Positions 62,968 through 64,000 of a stretch of DNA of 64,000 nt are shown here, in pieces. Every line of letters starts with the position of its first letter. The first letter of the stretch is position 1. Made by a program: the position numbers and the translations under genes. The notes beneath the pieces are model-generated. The model made no database searches, was not told the DNA's origin, and saw nothing but the letters and a program-made list of their open reading frames with translations. This stretch comes from Maricaulis maris (lineage in GTDB: Bacteria > Pseudomonadota > Alphaproteobacteria > Caulobacterales > Maricaulaceae): positions 124,001-188,000 of the forward strand of contig NZ_RBIM01000006.1 in NCBI RefSeq assembly GCF_003634045.1. The letters run 5' to 3'.

Positions 62968-64000
62968 GGAGCTCCGGTGATCAGGACTGACGGTGTGGTC
63001 GCGGTTTCGCCGGTCGCAATATCGGACACACGGAAACGGATATCCTCGCTCGGACCATCGATCGCGTCTGCCGGCAGGGTCAGGTAGACGACATAACGTT
63101 GCGAACGATCGGCACCGATCCGGATCTGGTCGGGCTGGTCATCGCTGACCCCGAGAATACGCGCATTGATGGCGGCGTCGCCTTCGACCTCCAATCGCAT
63201 CACGCGTGCGGAATTGGCCTTGTTGATCACATTCACCGTATAGCCATTGCGCACCGAACCATCCGACAGGCGCACAAAGTTGGGATTGCGGTCACGCTGC
63301 GAATTCAGCTCGAGCTCGGTGCGGGTGATCAGGGCGCCCAGCATCAGAGCCGTGACGATCGCCAGAGATACCGCATAGACCAAGGTCCGCGGCCGGATGA
63401 AGCGATAACGCGGCGCCTCACCGGCCACGAAGCGATCGACATTGTCGTCGGTCTCATAGGTGATCAGTCCGGTCGGACGCCCGACCTTGTCCATGATGTC
63501 GTCACACGCGTCGATGCACAGCGCGCACTGGATGCATTCCAGCTGGGCCCCGTCGCGGATATCGATCCCCATCGGGCACACCGCGACGCATTGCTTGCAA
63601 TCGATACAGTCGCCACGATCATCCCAACTGTCGCCCTTCTTGTGGGCGCCGCGCGGCTCACCGCGATCAATGCGGTAGGTGACGTTGACGGCTTCGCGAT
63701 CGGTCATCGCCGCCTGGATGCGCGGCCAGGGACACATATAGGTGCAGACCTGCTCGCGCATGGTCCCGGCCAGCGTATAGGTGGTGAAGGTGAGGACGCC
63801 GGCGAAGACGTAGGAGGACGGCGCCGCCGTGCCGGCGAAGAAATTGGCCAGCGTGTCCCAGGCGTCGTGGAAATACAGTATCCAGGCACCGCCGGTGGCA
63901 AAGGCAATGACCAGCCAGACCGCATGCTTGCCGGTCTTGCGCCAGGCCTTGTTGATCGACCAGGGCGAGCGATCGAGCTTGATGCGGGCATTGCGATCAC
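62964..64000 (-). CDS. ccoG: cytochrome c oxidase accessory protein CcoG (FixG/RdxA), partial
   Basis: A minus-strand gene cut by the right edge; 344 codons are seen. The frame continues past the internal Met at 63761 to the edge without a stop (residues such as DRSPWSINKAWRKTGK, then a membrane segment). Two 4Fe-4S motifs are present, CIDCKQCVAVCP and CIQCALCIDAC, plus a membrane segment near residue 220 and a periplasmic C-terminal domain. CcoG is a cupric reductase needed for cbb3 oxidase. Its N-terminal membrane part lies outside the window. It is coupled to ccoH. Confidence 0.92.
   Translation of the reverse strand, partial: DRNARIKLDRSPWSINKAWRKTGKHAVWLVIAFATGGAWILYFHDAWDTLANFFAGTAAPSSYVFAGVLTFTTYTLAGTMREQVCTYMCPWPRIQAAMTDREAVNVTYRIDRGEPRGAHKKGDSWDDRGDCIDCKQCVAVCPMGIDIRDGAQLECIQCALCIDACDDIMDKVGRPTGLITYETDDNVDRFVAGEAPRYRFIRPRTLVYAVSLAIVTALMLGALITRTELELNSQRDRNPNFVRLSDGSVRNGYTVNVINKANSARVMRLEVEGDAAINARILGVSDDQPDQIRIGADRSQRYVVYLTLPADAIDGPSEDIRFRVSDIATGETATTPSVLITGAP

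Overview
The window is GC-rich, densely coded chromosomal DNA from an alphaproteobacterium. Several things point to a marine, stalked/hyphal Caulobacterales-Maricaulales type such as Maricaulis: the style of the proteins, the yfgM-bamB-der order, the complete ccoGHIS set and the MHYT-GGDEF-EAL protein. The genus is an inference from protein style, not from a search. No rRNA, tRNA, CRISPR array, insertion sequence or prophage was seen.

Layout. 1-2167 (minus): fatty-acid synthesis (fabD, fabG, acpP, start of fabF). 2410-5343 (plus): rpsF-rpsR-rplI, a terminator, then dnaB behind a perfect DnaA box, and alr overlapping the end of dnaB. 6524-10754 (plus): radA, cvpA, purF and a short-chain dehydrogenase. 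10778-15292 (minus): yfgM-like gene, bamB and der (outer-membrane assembly and ribosome biogenesis), then panB. 15355-18652 (minus): two similar ECF sigma modules, each made of a small membrane protein, a sigma factor and a small membrane protein in the anti-sigma position, with an NnrU-family gene between them. 18756-26770: envelope and regulatory genes (SH3-domain protein, AraC regulator, secreted peptidase, membrane LytTR protein, SlyX, DUF2938 plus methyltransferase facing a MerR regulator, cold-shock protein). 27027-28843: an accessory patch with a TacA/TacT-like toxin-antitoxin pair, repeats and an orphan gene. 28847-38066: guaA, a YceI-like lipoprotein, an acyltransferase, two sulfotransferases, an RsmB-type methyltransferase operon and guaB. 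38240-39562: a lone PD-(D/E)XK-like gene. 39771-51341: ExbD-like protein, c-di-GMP protein, rlmE, ppx/gppA, hspQ, FAH-family hydrolase, carbonic anhydrase, LysR regulator and an isoaspartyl peptidase. 51461-58392: pbpC with an alpha-2-macroglobulin lipoprotein. 58520-64000: cytochrome cbb3 oxidase maturation genes (ccoG, fixH/ccoH, ccoI, ccoS) and an associated membrane transporter.

The most unusual signal is a family of three ~130-bp elements at 28053-28181, 39591-39721 and 45951-46081. Each is a nested palindrome bounded by CCAT...ATGG. Each lies between the 3' ends of convergent genes. They share loop and outer-end sequence, but the long inner stem differs between copies while staying self-complementary. 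Other regulatory candidates are a hairpin covering the rpsF Shine-Dalgarno (possible S6:S18 leader), DnaA boxes before dnaB, and a MerR-type 19-bp-spacer promoter between the methyltransferase and its divergent regulator.
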